This document shows positions 1 to 7,177 of a stretch of 15,537 bases of DNA, one piece after another (within the stretch, counting starts at the first letter, position 1; each line of letters opens with the position of its first letter). The notes beneath the pieces are model-generated. The model had not been told where the DNA came from. It saw nothing but the letters and a program-made list of their open reading frames with translations, and did no database searches. The position numbers and the translations under genes were made by a program. The DNA is from Melioribacteraceae bacterium (GTDB lineage Bacteria; Bacteroidota; Ignavibacteria; Ignavibacteriales; Melioribacteraceae): assembly GCA_027858595.1 (NCBI GenBank), contig JAQICK010000155.1:1-15537 (forward strand), given 5' to 3'.

Positions 1-188
1 TGTGATTGTTCTTTTAAATATACCCCTACAGAACGAGGGAGATAAAACTTTCTAGGAAGTAATTCTGTCTTATACACGCTTCACAGTAAAGGTCTCTTTC
101 GAATATTATTTTTGGGATGGTTGTTTTCTTACTTGACTTTTTACATAACAGGTTTTGGATAGGGACAGGTTTTGAACAGGGACAATCT
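1..188. other. Left-edge non-coding stretch, possibly a decayed or truncated element
   Basis: No gene can be assigned securely here. This is the region downstream of the phosphoesterase gene and it contains the 17-bp tandem repeat at 148-181. Arms ACAGAA (28-33) and TTCTGT (63-68) enclose a smaller ACTT/AAGT pair (47-50 and 57-60), so a nested stem-loop could form. On the minus strand a frame beginning with a GTG codon at 77 stays open to the left edge and reads VYKTELLPRKFYLPRSVGVY and onward. It might be the N-terminus of a gene continuing outside the window, but it lacks a good ribosome binding site and I do not recognise it. Confidence 0.25.
148..181. repeat. 17-bp tandem direct repeat, two copies
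   Basis: Two adjacent units, ACAGGTTTTGGATAGGG (148-164) and ACAGGTTTTGAACAGGG (165-181), differ at two positions, and the first three bases of a third unit (ACA) follow at 182-184. The array ends only a few bases from the stop codon of the phosphoesterase gene. The 17-base period is not a multiple of three, so it does not look like a coding repeat. It could be part of a dispersed intergenic repeat family or the edge of a degenerate mobile element; one window cannot show which. Confidence 0.7.
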
Positions 189-2939
189 TTACTCCTTTAT
201 ATCTTTGTGCTGTTCTTTCATAGTTTCAATATTATCAATCGGTTTATCTTGATTAAATAAACCCCAGTTAAACTCAGCATCAAATGGATCTAATGCCTTA
301 TCGGGATTAAAGATTCTTTGATCAACCATCTTTGCCTTGTAAGGAGTGAAGTCTGGAGTAGAAGTAAACATATCATTAAAATCATTTGCACCGGCGTCAT
401 ACTGATTTAGATAAGGTATTCCAAGAATATTCCAAAATGTTTTAAATATACTTCCAAAACTATAGTGAACATGCCCAACAAAATCTTTTTTAGCATAAGG
501 AGAAATAACCATTAAAATACTTCTATGTGCATCAACATGATCTACTCCACCCTGGGCATCATCTTCTGTAATTACAATTGCCATGTTTTTCCAATATTTT
601 GTCTTGGATAAGAATTCAACAATCCTTCCTAATGCAAGGTCATTATCAGCCATATAGCTTTCAAAAAATGGATACCCTTCATTTGGTCTTTCTCTGGATC
701 CATGATCATTAGGCAAAAGGATGGTAAGTACAGAAGGTAATTGTTTGTTTTTTCCTTTCCACCTTTCGTTAAACTCCTCAAAAAACATATCGACCCTAAA
801 CTGATCTGGAATGCTCGTATTGAACGTTGCATATTTCTTTGATGATTTGTCAAACATAGGTGCAGGTACTGGATAATTGATTACATATCTTACACCAGTA
901 TATTTAAAAGCTAAATCCGATAGTGGCGGAGCTAATTCTAATCCAAATCCAAAATTAAAGAAATCAATATTATTTCTATCCATATGTTCCCAAATAGAAC
1001 CGGCTTCATTATAATCTTCAGGATAAATCGCCCCTGTGGAACCTACAAAAGCAAGATTTCCAGGAGCATCAGGATCTTCCATCATACTTCTTCCACCTCC
1101 AGAGCTTGAAGCCACATTTACTTCTACCCATTCATTCGGATATGTTGATACTAACCACCTATGGCCGTCAGCAGAAACATCAGAGTCACAATAGAAATTA
1201 TCAGCAATTGAATATTTCTTTGCTAACTCTAAATGATTCACCATTACGTTAACATTCTCAAGGGTTTCATTTTTTTTGTTTTTTAAATTCTGGTTGTTAC
1301 CAAATCTTGCAATTGAAGGTAATCCTTTGCCTCTCTTTACTTGACCAAAGACTTCGTCATAAGTTCTATTTTCTTTTGAAATAAAAACTATATGTTTTAT
1401 TGGAGATTCTTTTTCACCAGGATAAAGTGGAATTGGATTATCATTAACTTTCTTAACAAATTTTGTAAATTGAAAATTGTTACTGATTACTTTTTGAGTA
1501 AGATCTTCCAATTGATCAATGCATGGAATATCAATAATGGAAACAACCCCATTCATTAAATTTCCAATATAAGTACCGTCTTTATTGTCAAAGTTTGGAC
1601 CTGCGTTTGGACCACTTCCAAATCCTTTTGCATTAGCTACGTATAACTTTTTACCATCTTTTGATACTTTTAATTTTGCAGGAAACCAGCCCACTGGAAA
1701 GTGACCAAGAACCTTTAGGTTTTCTACATCAATAACAGCCACTGCATTAATTCCCGATTCTGCAACATATAAATACTTACTATCAGTTGATAGAGTGAGG
1801 CCAAAAGGAATTATACCCCTTAAATGTTTTATCCTTTTATCTGGAGATAATAAAATATTAGTAATTATTGTATCTCTCTTAATATCAATAACTGAAATGC
1901 AGTCATTATTTCCATTGCTTACAAAAACATACTTATCTGTCGAAACAACAGAATTTGGACTTGAGCCTCCAACAGCTGGAATTCCATCGACCATTTCACC
2001 AATTAAAAATCCAGTTTTAGTTTTGGATACTACTTCAAGTTGCTCTTTATTCAAATCAACCGTCCAAACGGAAAAAGATTCTGGAACATTCGGATCTCCA
2101 AGAGGTGGAATTTGGATAGAATCGGTTTCAATTCCTTCAATCATTTCAGTTGAGAGATAAGGGGATGCAGGATACTCAAGAGCCATTTCTTTTAATCTAT
2201 CATTATCAATGCCTTCAATTCGTTTATATTCAAAAACACCTACATTTGCAATAAATGCTTTTTTTTCATCTGGTGATAACGTAATGCCAAATGGGTATCT
2301 CCCTACTTTTACAGTCTTTTTAATTTTCATTTTGTCAGTATTTATCATCAACATCTCAAACTGTACCTGATCTAAGACATAAAGTGTATTGCCATCTGAA
2401 GATAACACCATATCACCTATATAGGAATGCTTTACATCTCTTCCGGCACGATCAGCTTTGCAATCTATTTCTCCTAACTTCTTGTATGTATTGAGATCAA
2501 AGATATAGATCACACCTTCCTGACCGCCAGCAACAAATAATTTGTTGTTATCTGGTGATATTGCAAGCCCCATGTAAACTGCTTCTAATATACCTTCATC
2601 ACTACTGCTATCTGGAATTTGAATTACAGTGGGCTCATCTGTATCCAGATTTTTAATAATTGAGACAGAAAAAGGTTTGATACCTGAATTTGCAGTTACA
2701 ATCATCGAACCATCTGGGCTAACTACTAATCCGTATGGATGAGGCGCAACTTTAATTTGTTTGCCAATGGGAGTAATCTTGCGACCATTTGGGATAACAG
2801 CACTATCGGGGAAAAATAATTGTGTATACTCTAAAACTGATGGAGATTTAATTAACCATTTTTCTTCTTTATTACTAGAACATGAATTGATTAGAAATAG
2901 ACTAATGACAACAAAAATTAATTTACTAAATGATTTCAT
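189..2939 (-). CDS. Lipoprotein: YVTN/YncE-like beta-propeller fused to a PF04185 phosphoesterase
   Basis: A 916-residue exported protein with two domains. The N-terminus is a lipoprotein signal peptide with lipobox LINSC and Cys20. Residues about 60-470 hold seven or so beta-propeller repeats with the signature 'SPDG..lyVan' (for example GLVVSPDGS, GLAISPDNN, GITLSPDEK, KLKVSKDGK). Residues about 514-860 are a phosphoesterase of the acid phosphatase/phospholipase C family (PF04185). They carry ENRTYD (523-528), where the Thr lies at the usual nucleophile position, then DSDVSADGH (585-593), NDH (744-746) and EDDAQGGVDHVDAH (792-805) as further metal or active-site residues. Known homologues are annotated 'bifunctional YncE / alkaline phosphatase family'. 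The substrate is uncertain; phosphomonoesters or phospholipid head groups are likely. The ATG is supported by AAGGAGG at 2945-2951, five bases upstream. It is the last gene of the leftward run. Confidence 0.93.
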   Translation of the reverse strand: MKSFSKLIFVVISLFLINSCSSNKEEKWLIKSPSVLEYTQLFFPDSAVIPNGRKITPIGKQIKVAPHPYGLVVSPDGSMIVTANSGIKPFSVSIIKNLDTDEPTVIQIPDSSSDEGILEAVYMGLAISPDNNKLFVAGGQEGVIYIFDLNTYKKLGEIDCKADRAGRDVKHSYIGDMVLSSDGNTLYVLDQVQFEMLMINTDKMKIKKTVKVGRYPFGITLSPDEKKAFIANVGVFEYKRIEGIDNDRLKEMALEYPASPYLSTEMIEGIETDSIQIPPLGDPNVPESFSVWTVDLNKEQLEVVSKTKTGFLIGEMVDGIPAVGGSSPNSVVSTDKYVFVSNGNNDCISVIDIKRDTIITNILLSPDKRIKHLRGIIPFGLTLSTDSKYLYVAESGINAVAVIDVENLKVLGHFPVGWFPAKLKVSKDGKKLYVANAKGFGSGPNAGPNFDNKDGTYIGNLMNGVVSIIDIPCIDQLEDLTQKVISNNFQFTKFVKKVNDNPIPLYPGEKESPIKHIVFISKENRTYDEVFGQVKRGKGLPSIARFGNNQNLKNKKNETLENVNVMVNHLELAKKYSIADNFYCDSDVSADGHRWLVSTYPNEWVEVNVASSSGGGRSMMEDPDAPGNLAFVGSTGAIYPEDYNEAGSIWEHMDRNNIDFFNFGFGLELAPPLSDLAFKYTGVRYVINYPVPAPMFDKSSKKYATFNTSIPDQFRVDMFFEEFNERWKGKNKQLPSVLTILLPNDHGSRERPNEGYPFFESYMADNDLALGRIVEFLSKTKYWKNMAIVITEDDAQGGVDHVDAHRSILMVISPYAKKDFVGHVHYSFGSIFKTFWNILGIPYLNQYDAGANDFNDMFTSTPDFTPYKAKMVDQRIFNPDKALDPFDAEFNWGLFNQDKPIDNIETMKEQHKDIKE

Positions 2940-3117
2940 TGAAACCTCCTTAGTTTTAGTGTTTTTGAAAAGTACACTTAGTCACGTGCAAATTTAAATC
3001 CCACCAACCATCTTATCCTGATCTGTCGATTGATGTATCACCACGATAATCGATCATAAGGAATCTTATACTGAATGAGCTGTGGATTATTTAAAATCAT
3101 TCTGCAACAAAAAAAAG
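2940..3117. other. Intergenic region between membrane protein and phosphoesterase genes
   Basis: The 178 bases separate the stop of the membrane protein gene from the start of the propeller-phosphoesterase gene. On the minus strand a run of eight T follows the stop codon of the membrane protein directly, but there is no stem in front of it. Small inverted repeats are visible: ATAAG/CTTAT around a GAAT loop (3056-3069), and GAATGA/TCATTC with an 18-base loop (3073-3102). Neither is strong enough to call a terminator. The length and the strong ribosome binding site at its left end suggest that a promoter could lie here, but I cannot identify one. Confidence 0.4.
2945..2951 (-). promoter_or_regulatory. 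Strong Shine-Dalgarno for the propeller-phosphoesterase gene
   Basis: The minus strand reads AAGGAGG five bases before the ATG at 2939. It is the closest match to the anti-Shine-Dalgarno sequence in the window and fixes the start of this gene. Confidence 0.8.
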
Positions 3118-3747
3118 TTAGGCAATATTTTTGATTTTTAATTCTCTAATTGCCGATTTAAATCCCCAGATAAAGACGGCAATTAAAATGGGGAAACAAA
3201 CATAAAAAGTAACTTGAGAGAATTCCAACCCTTCCATGCTGCCATTTGAAACTAAATAAGATTTAATAAAAGTCCAAAATTTACTTGGATGTTTTGTAAG
3301 ATACTCCCCACTAGGGGCTTTCATAATAAATGAATAGCCAATAATATTAAAAATATTTGCAAAAAATATTATCCAAAGAGACTTAAGAAAATTAGGGTCT
3401 GTTGTGTTATGACCATTATAAAAAATTCTGAGTACTAGAGAAATGGCAAATAGAATTGTAGCTATTGGATAAAACGGCATAGCAATTTTAATATCTGCCA
3501 TCCCATCAGGATTCAACAATAAAAATCCAATAATCACTGTAATAACCAGAAATATATCAATAAATAGGATTGTTGATATTCTCCAAACCTCAGAATGTAG
3601 CTTTAGACTCAATATGTTATTTATCGATTTTGCGTACGATTGAACAATTGAAAGAAATAAAACAACCATACCGCTTACAATTGAACCTATTAAAGCGGTT
3701 TGTAAAATAAATAATTCTAGTCCTTTTTCAAAAACATTTTCATCCAT
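3118..3747 (-). CDS. Unrecognised five-helix integral membrane protein
   Basis: A 209-residue hydrophobic protein that I do not recognise. About five membrane segments are visible: a first near FILQTALIGSIVSGMVVLF, a second near STILFIDIFLVITVIIGFLL, a third near FYPIATILFAISLVLRIFY, a fourth near LWIIFFANIFNIIGYSFIM and a fifth near VTFYVCFPILIAVFIWGF. The tail KSAIRELKIKNIA is short and basic, suggesting a cytoplasmic C-terminus. There is no signal peptide and no catalytic motif. The frame opens at a TTG (3765) with no ribosome binding site; the ATG at 3747 has GGGAG seven bases upstream and is preferred. The gene lies alone between a hairpin/palindrome pair and a 178-base gap, flanked by two phosphoesterase genes, so it may be its own transcription unit. 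Confidence 0.75.
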   Translation of the reverse strand: MDENVFEKGLELFILQTALIGSIVSGMVVLFLSIVQSYAKSINNILSLKLHSEVWRISTILFIDIFLVITVIIGFLLLNPDGMADIKIAMPFYPIATILFAISLVLRIFYNGHNTTDPNFLKSLWIIFFANIFNIIGYSFIMKAPSGEYLTKHPSKFWTFIKSYLVSNGSMEGLEFSQVTFYVCFPILIAVFIWGFKSAIRELKIKNIA

Positions 3748-3830
3748 AATGTAGCTCCCAAACAATTTAATTATTTATTGTCTTTTTCAATTACAATATT
3801 ATTTTATTTTCTGCCCTGTTGTGAAACTTT

Positions 3831-3845
3831 ACAATATAGTATTGT
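3831..3845. promoter_or_regulatory. Perfect 6-bp-arm palindrome, possible operator
   Basis: ACAATA-TAG-TATTGT is a perfect inverted repeat with a three-base centre. It lies about 85 bases upstream of the preferred start of the membrane protein gene and its last base is the first base of the larger hairpin. The size suits a dimeric regulator site, but AT-rich intergenic DNA produces such palindromes by chance and no second copy was found near another start. Confidence 0.3.
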
Positions 3846-3882
3846 TATTGAAATAGCCCATTACTATGAGCTATTTCAATAA
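3845..3882 (-). terminator. Long hairpin downstream of phoD, terminator-like
   Basis: Arms TTATTGAAATAGC (3845-3857) and GCTATTTCAATAA (3870-3882) are perfect 13-bp complements. The stem continues inward for three more pairs after one mismatch and leaves a four-base loop. It lies 45 bases past the stop codon of the PhoD gene and before the membrane protein gene, where a transcription terminator is expected. It is AT-rich and is not followed by a clean U run on the minus strand, so it may instead protect the 3' end of the mRNA. It is symmetrical and could act on either strand. Confidence 0.55.
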
Positions 3883-3927
3883 TACCACCATTTTCTATCA
3901 TATAAAAAATTGCAAATCAATAAATTA

Positions 3928-5427
3928 TTAGTCAGAAATAATTATTTTATAAGTTTCCATAATCATTGAAGAGATTTTATCGTATTCAAAAAACTTCATT
4001 GTAACTTTAGCTGGTACACTTTTAGTATCAATTTCCACAGCACCAAAAACTGAAGTAAGATTAATCTTTCCATCGTGCTTATCATTTTCAGGTTTTGCAT
4101 ACTCAGGTCTATATATTTCATAAGAAATGAGTGGATTCTTTTGGTTAGATAAATTTAAAGCAGTACCAGTTGCTGATTTATAACTAAGTGGTGAAGATGA
4201 AAAATCAAAAACTGCATTTCCTATATTTGAAAGTAAGTATTCTACAGAATTATCATCCTTTGACGATGTTATTAGTGGACTCTGCCAATTTAAAATATGA
4301 GCACTCGGATAATGTTGATCGCCTGAAAAAACTAGGACACCCTTAATATTGTTATCATTGATTAAAGATATTATTTTATTTCTCTCAAATTTGTACCCAT
4401 TCCAATTGTCTATACCATCCTTATCGGATGATGTATCACCACCATAGTCGTTCATCGATACACTAGAAAAAATAATTTTGAATTTTGAATTTGAATTTTT
4501 AATACCATCTAATAACCATTGTAACTGTTTATCCCCAAGCATAGTTTTGTTTTTTCCATCTTCCTCATCCATTCGAGAACGGTACCAACGAGTATCAAGC
4601 ACAAAAATATCTACATCAGCTATTGTAATTTTATAATATATCCCTTCATCATTTTGTTCAAACGGATATTGGGGAAAGTTCTCTTTGAAAACAGTTTTTG
4701 CCTCATCTTTGTATCGATAAGTTCCATCTGAATTATCTTCACCATAGTCGTGATCATCCCAAATTGCCAAAAGTGGGATTCCGCTAGCCATATTTTGAAA
4801 TCCCTCTTTATATACTCGACTATATTTACTTCTAAAAGCATCTATAACAGTTTTATCATTCAGAATTATTTCCCCTTCTTGAGCCAAAGCTTCTCTAAGA
4901 CTATCATTAGATAAATATGACTCCAGTATATTGAGATTACCATCATAATCGCTGTACATTTGATCACCAAGCAGCGCTACAAAATTTGGATTATGTGATT
5001 TGATTTGTGTAAAAATATCATACCCCATGTACTTTTGTCTTAAGCATGCAGAGAATATAAAATTGAATTTCCCAGGCTCTCCCTGCTTTGGTAAAGTGTT
5101 AAAAGCATACCACTTAGAATAATTATCTTCATCAAATTCAACTCTGTATTGATATTCTGTACTATAATCAAGATTACTCAGAAGCAAGTTTGTTGTAAGT
5201 GAATTAGTTTTGGTTAGAGTTTGCCATTTAGTAAACGCACTAGGTGATTCATCATTTTTTTTATACTCAATTCTAACTTTGACTTCAGAAATTGTTTTAA
5301 TTAAAATTGGCACTTCGTTGTTCTGAATAATGCCCACCATAGGTTGGCGTAAAAAGTCATTTTCTTTTTTGCCACTGCAAGCAACAATAAAAAAAAGAAT
5401 TATTACTATTGAAATTTTTCTGATCAT
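3928..5427 (-). CDS. phoD: PhoD-family alkaline phosphatase/phosphodiesterase lipoprotein
   Basis: A metallo-phosphoesterase of the PhoD family (PF09423), likely Fe/Ca dependent and acting outside the cytoplasm on phosphomonoesters, phosphodiesters or phospholipids. Some relatives, such as the Streptomyces chromofuscus enzyme, are phospholipases D. Numbered from the ATG at 5427 (499 residues), the signal peptide ends in lipobox IVAC with Cys17. Residues about 30-112 form the small beta-sandwich domain typical of PhoD. The catalytic domain then shows FSACLRQ (the metal-ligand Cys at 128), LLGDQMYSDYDG (152-163), WDDHDYGEDNSD (223-234), DTRWYR (278-283) and FSGDQHYPSAH (367-377). All canonical PhoD motifs are intact. 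An ATG three codons earlier (5436) directly abuts AAGG, whereas the ATG at 5427 has AAGGA at eight bases and aligns with the leader of the neighbouring S12 gene, so 5427 is preferred. Confidence 0.93.
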   Translation of the reverse strand: MIRKISIVIILFFIVACSGKKENDFLRQPMVGIIQNNEVPILIKTISEVKVRIEYKKNDESPSAFTKWQTLTKTNSLTTNLLLSNLDYSTEYQYRVEFDEDNYSKWYAFNTLPKQGEPGKFNFIFSACLRQKYMGYDIFTQIKSHNPNFVALLGDQMYSDYDGNLNILESYLSNDSLREALAQEGEIILNDKTVIDAFRSKYSRVYKEGFQNMASGIPLLAIWDDHDYGEDNSDGTYRYKDEAKTVFKENFPQYPFEQNDEGIYYKITIADVDIFVLDTRWYRSRMDEEDGKNKTMLGDKQLQWLLDGIKNSNSKFKIIFSSVSMNDYGGDTSSDKDGIDNWNGYKFERNKIISLINDNNIKGVLVFSGDQHYPSAHILNWQSPLITSSKDDNSVEYLLSNIGNAVFDFSSSPLSYKSATGTALNLSNQKNPLISYEIYRPEYAKPENDKHDGKINLTSVFGAVEIDTKSVPAKVTMKFFEYDKISSMIMETYKIIISD

Positions 5428-5495
5428 TTCATTCATCCTTATAATATTTAATTTATATATTCACATTAACTTCTTTAAATAATCCATTTAACCTA
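5334..5495 (-). repeat. Duplicated leader, copy 1 (phoD upstream region and signal peptide)
   Basis: This segment is homologous to 7002-7170. Within the coding part, 5334-5386 and 7002-7054 align without gaps at 43 of 53 positions by my count. The ribosome binding region CCTTATAATATT (plus strand) is identical in both, and similarity continues about 60 bases upstream of the starts. The two encoded proteins begin MIRKIS..., and MISKIS..., and share VA.SG, ND.L.Q and V before diverging completely into unrelated folds. Confidence 0.8.
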
Positions 5496-5514
5496 TGTCC
5501 TTATACTGAACATA
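5494..5514 (-). terminator. Weak stem-loop after the S12 hydrolase gene
   Basis: Just past the stop of the S12 gene the minus strand can pair TATGTTC with GGACATA (one G-U pair) around a seven-base loop. There is no U run after it, so termination would be weak. It could be a processing or stability element, or chance. Confidence 0.2.
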
Positions 5515-5520
5515 TACATT

Positions 5521-7098
5521 TCACTTGGATTCATTTGGTTTAAACGATACTTCCATTTCCTGCACTTTCGGGTTCTTCTCTGGACTAAGTGTAAAGAAAA
5601 CATTGACTATGCCATTCTCGGCTTGAATTTTAATATCTCCACGTAACTGATTGGTTGGCTCTATTGCATTTATTTTTATGATTGTACCTGCTTTATCAAA
5701 CATATCCTTAATTGAGGCTATGCGGAGTTTTCTGGGTATATCCAAGTAAAAATTTTCTGCCAGAATTTCAGTTTCCATGCCGGAGTCCCAACTCTGAATT
5801 AATTGAACTACTTGCTCTTGTCTTTGCAACAATATATCAGAAACTGGAAGTTGGCGAGGCTGTAATCCGACGGTTTCAAAAAGAAATGTTCTAAACTCTT
5901 TTTCGGGTAGTGGGAATGTGTATGTCAGGTTGCCAAAAGCCATAATGCCAACACCATATTCAGGGTAAAAGATGTAATTACTACCAAAACCAGGGAGAGC
6001 ACCTCCATGTCGAACCAATGTTATACCTCTGCAATCTCTAATGATACTCAGTCCATAACCATATCCACTCATGGTGGCACATGTGTCTCCATTCCAATTA
6101 GTACTTTCTGCTTTTAAACGTGGGAACTGCGGGGTATGCATTTCTCTAAGAGTACTTCTTTTAACAGGTCCCGTTTCTTCTCCATTTCTGGGAGGCCAAG
6201 CTGATAAATGATAACTAACATATTTTCCAAAATCTTTAATAGTTGTAATCAATCCTCCCATAGCTCCAAAAGAACCATCATGAAGCATTGGCTCTGCCTT
6301 CCATTGCTCATCTTCCCACCGATAGCCGTGCGCCAATTGTGCTTCGTCAATGTCTGAGTATTCCCAATATGTATGTTCCATACCCAACGGTTGAAGGATA
6401 TTCTCGCTGATATAGTCCTGATAAGGCATACCAGAAACATGCGAAATAATAATCCCAAGCAACGCATACCCTGTGTTACTGTACTCATATTCAAAAGCTG
6501 GTATATTGGAAAAAGACACGCCTTGCACAAACATATCTATAACCATTTGTTCTGTTTCATCCAACAGTCTATCTCCCCATGCATTATCTTCCGGAAGCCC
6601 AGATGTCATTGTGAGTAAGTGCTGAATGTTAATGGCTGGAGCATCACTTGTGATGTACTTGAGGTTGGCCATTTCTGGAATATAATCAGAAACAAGATCA
6701 TGAAGATTCAGTTTGCCTTCATCCCTTAATTTAAGAATGGCCATAGCAGTAAAACTCTTAGTCATGGAAGCAATACGAAAGCACGAATTTGTAGTAGCGG
6801 GTAACTTGTTATCCAGATTGATTAAACCCATTGCTGAGCCGATAACCAGGCTATCATCTATTACTATCCCATAAGCAATACCCGGTATTTTATTAGTAAT
6901 AGCAAATTTTTCAAATATTAGTTTTATAGCTGGCGCTGCATCTTTAATACGCTGCAATCTGTCGTCTTTAACAAAAACGGATGTGTGATAGGAATTATTA
7001 TCCACCACAGATTGGCCTAAAATGTCATTTGACTCATTGCCACTGCCAGCAACAAACATAAAAAGAACAAGTATCAAAGTTGAAATTTTGCTAATCAT
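5521..7098 (-). CDS. Exported S12 serine hydrolase (beta-lactamase/esterase fold)
   Basis: A 525-residue serine hydrolase of the beta-lactamase-related S12 family (PF00144). This fold includes class C beta-lactamases, D-aminopeptidases, penicillin-binding proteins and carboxylesterases. The three family motifs are present: SMTK (Ser111, Lys114), YSN (206-208) and HGG (364-366). GYALLG, PLGM and GFGSNYIFYPEYGVGI are also typical. Residues about 420-520 form a separate C-terminal domain of alpha+beta look, possibly NTF2-like. The N-terminal hydrophobic segment matches the lipoprotein signal of the next gene, but the expected lipobox Cys is Gly18 (VAGSG), so it is probably secreted by ordinary signal peptidase rather than lipidated. 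AAGGA lies nine bases before the ATG. An esterase role, possibly on acyl groups, is as likely as peptide hydrolysis; nothing marks it as a resistance enzyme. Confidence 0.9.
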   Translation of the reverse strand: MISKISTLILVLFMFVAGSGNESNDILGQSVVDNNSYHTSVFVKDDRLQRIKDAAPAIKLIFEKFAITNKIPGIAYGIVIDDSLVIGSAMGLINLDNKLPATTNSCFRIASMTKSFTAMAILKLRDEGKLNLHDLVSDYIPEMANLKYITSDAPAINIQHLLTMTSGLPEDNAWGDRLLDETEQMVIDMFVQGVSFSNIPAFEYEYSNTGYALLGIIISHVSGMPYQDYISENILQPLGMEHTYWEYSDIDEAQLAHGYRWEDEQWKAEPMLHDGSFGAMGGLITTIKDFGKYVSYHLSAWPPRNGEETGPVKRSTLREMHTPQFPRLKAESTNWNGDTCATMSGYGYGLSIIRDCRGITLVRHGGALPGFGSNYIFYPEYGVGIMAFGNLTYTFPLPEKEFRTFLFETVGLQPRQLPVSDILLQRQEQVVQLIQSWDSGMETEILAENFYLDIPRKLRIASIKDMFDKAGTIIKINAIEPTNQLRGDIKIQAENGIVNVFFTLSPEKNPKVQEMEVSFKPNESK

Positions 7099-7170
7099 GT
7101 TAAGTTTTCCTTATAATATTGAATTCTATTAATACATATTAATTATTTCAAATAAACCACCTAATTCCAA
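7002..7170 (-). repeat. Duplicated leader, copy 2 (S12 gene upstream region and signal peptide)
   Basis: The partner of 5334-5495. It covers the gap after the kinase gene, the AAGGA ribosome binding site and the first 32 or so codons of the S12 hydrolase. Compared with copy 1 the coding part differs by one three-base indel and a T-to-G change that turns the lipobox cysteine codon TGC into GGC. Homology ends at about residue 32, where the two mature proteins become unrelated. Confidence 0.8.
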
Positions 7171-7177
7171 TTCATCA

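Noticed and set aside
1795..2160. Open plus-strand frame of about 120 codons inside the propeller-phosphoesterase gene
   Set aside because: It is antisense to conserved propeller repeats, has no ribosome binding site and gives no recognisable protein.
2761..2997. Plus-strand frame running from the 5' end of the phosphoesterase gene into the intergenic region
   Set aside because: It mostly mirrors the signal peptide and first propeller strand of the real gene and shows no start signal.
2940..3117. Promoter resembling the Bacteroidota -7 TAnnTTTG element upstream of the phosphoesterase gene
   Set aside because: Only partial matches were found (a TACTTTTC with a TTTG further upstream), which AT-rich sequence gives easily.
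6249..6618. Overlapping open frames on both strands within the S12 hydrolase gene
   Set aside because: They are out of frame with the motif-bearing protein and encode nothing recognisable.
5521..7098. Reading the S12 protein as an antibiotic-resistance beta-lactamase
   Set aside because: The SxxK, YSN and HGG motifs define the whole S12 family; HGG replaces the KTG typical of class C beta-lactamases, and the neighbours point to lipid or phosphate metabolism.
7128..7143. ATTAAT-ACAT-ATTAAT palindrome upstream of the S12 gene
   Set aside because: Pure A/T arms in A/T-rich intergenic DNA are expected by chance, and the homologous phoD leader does not conserve it.
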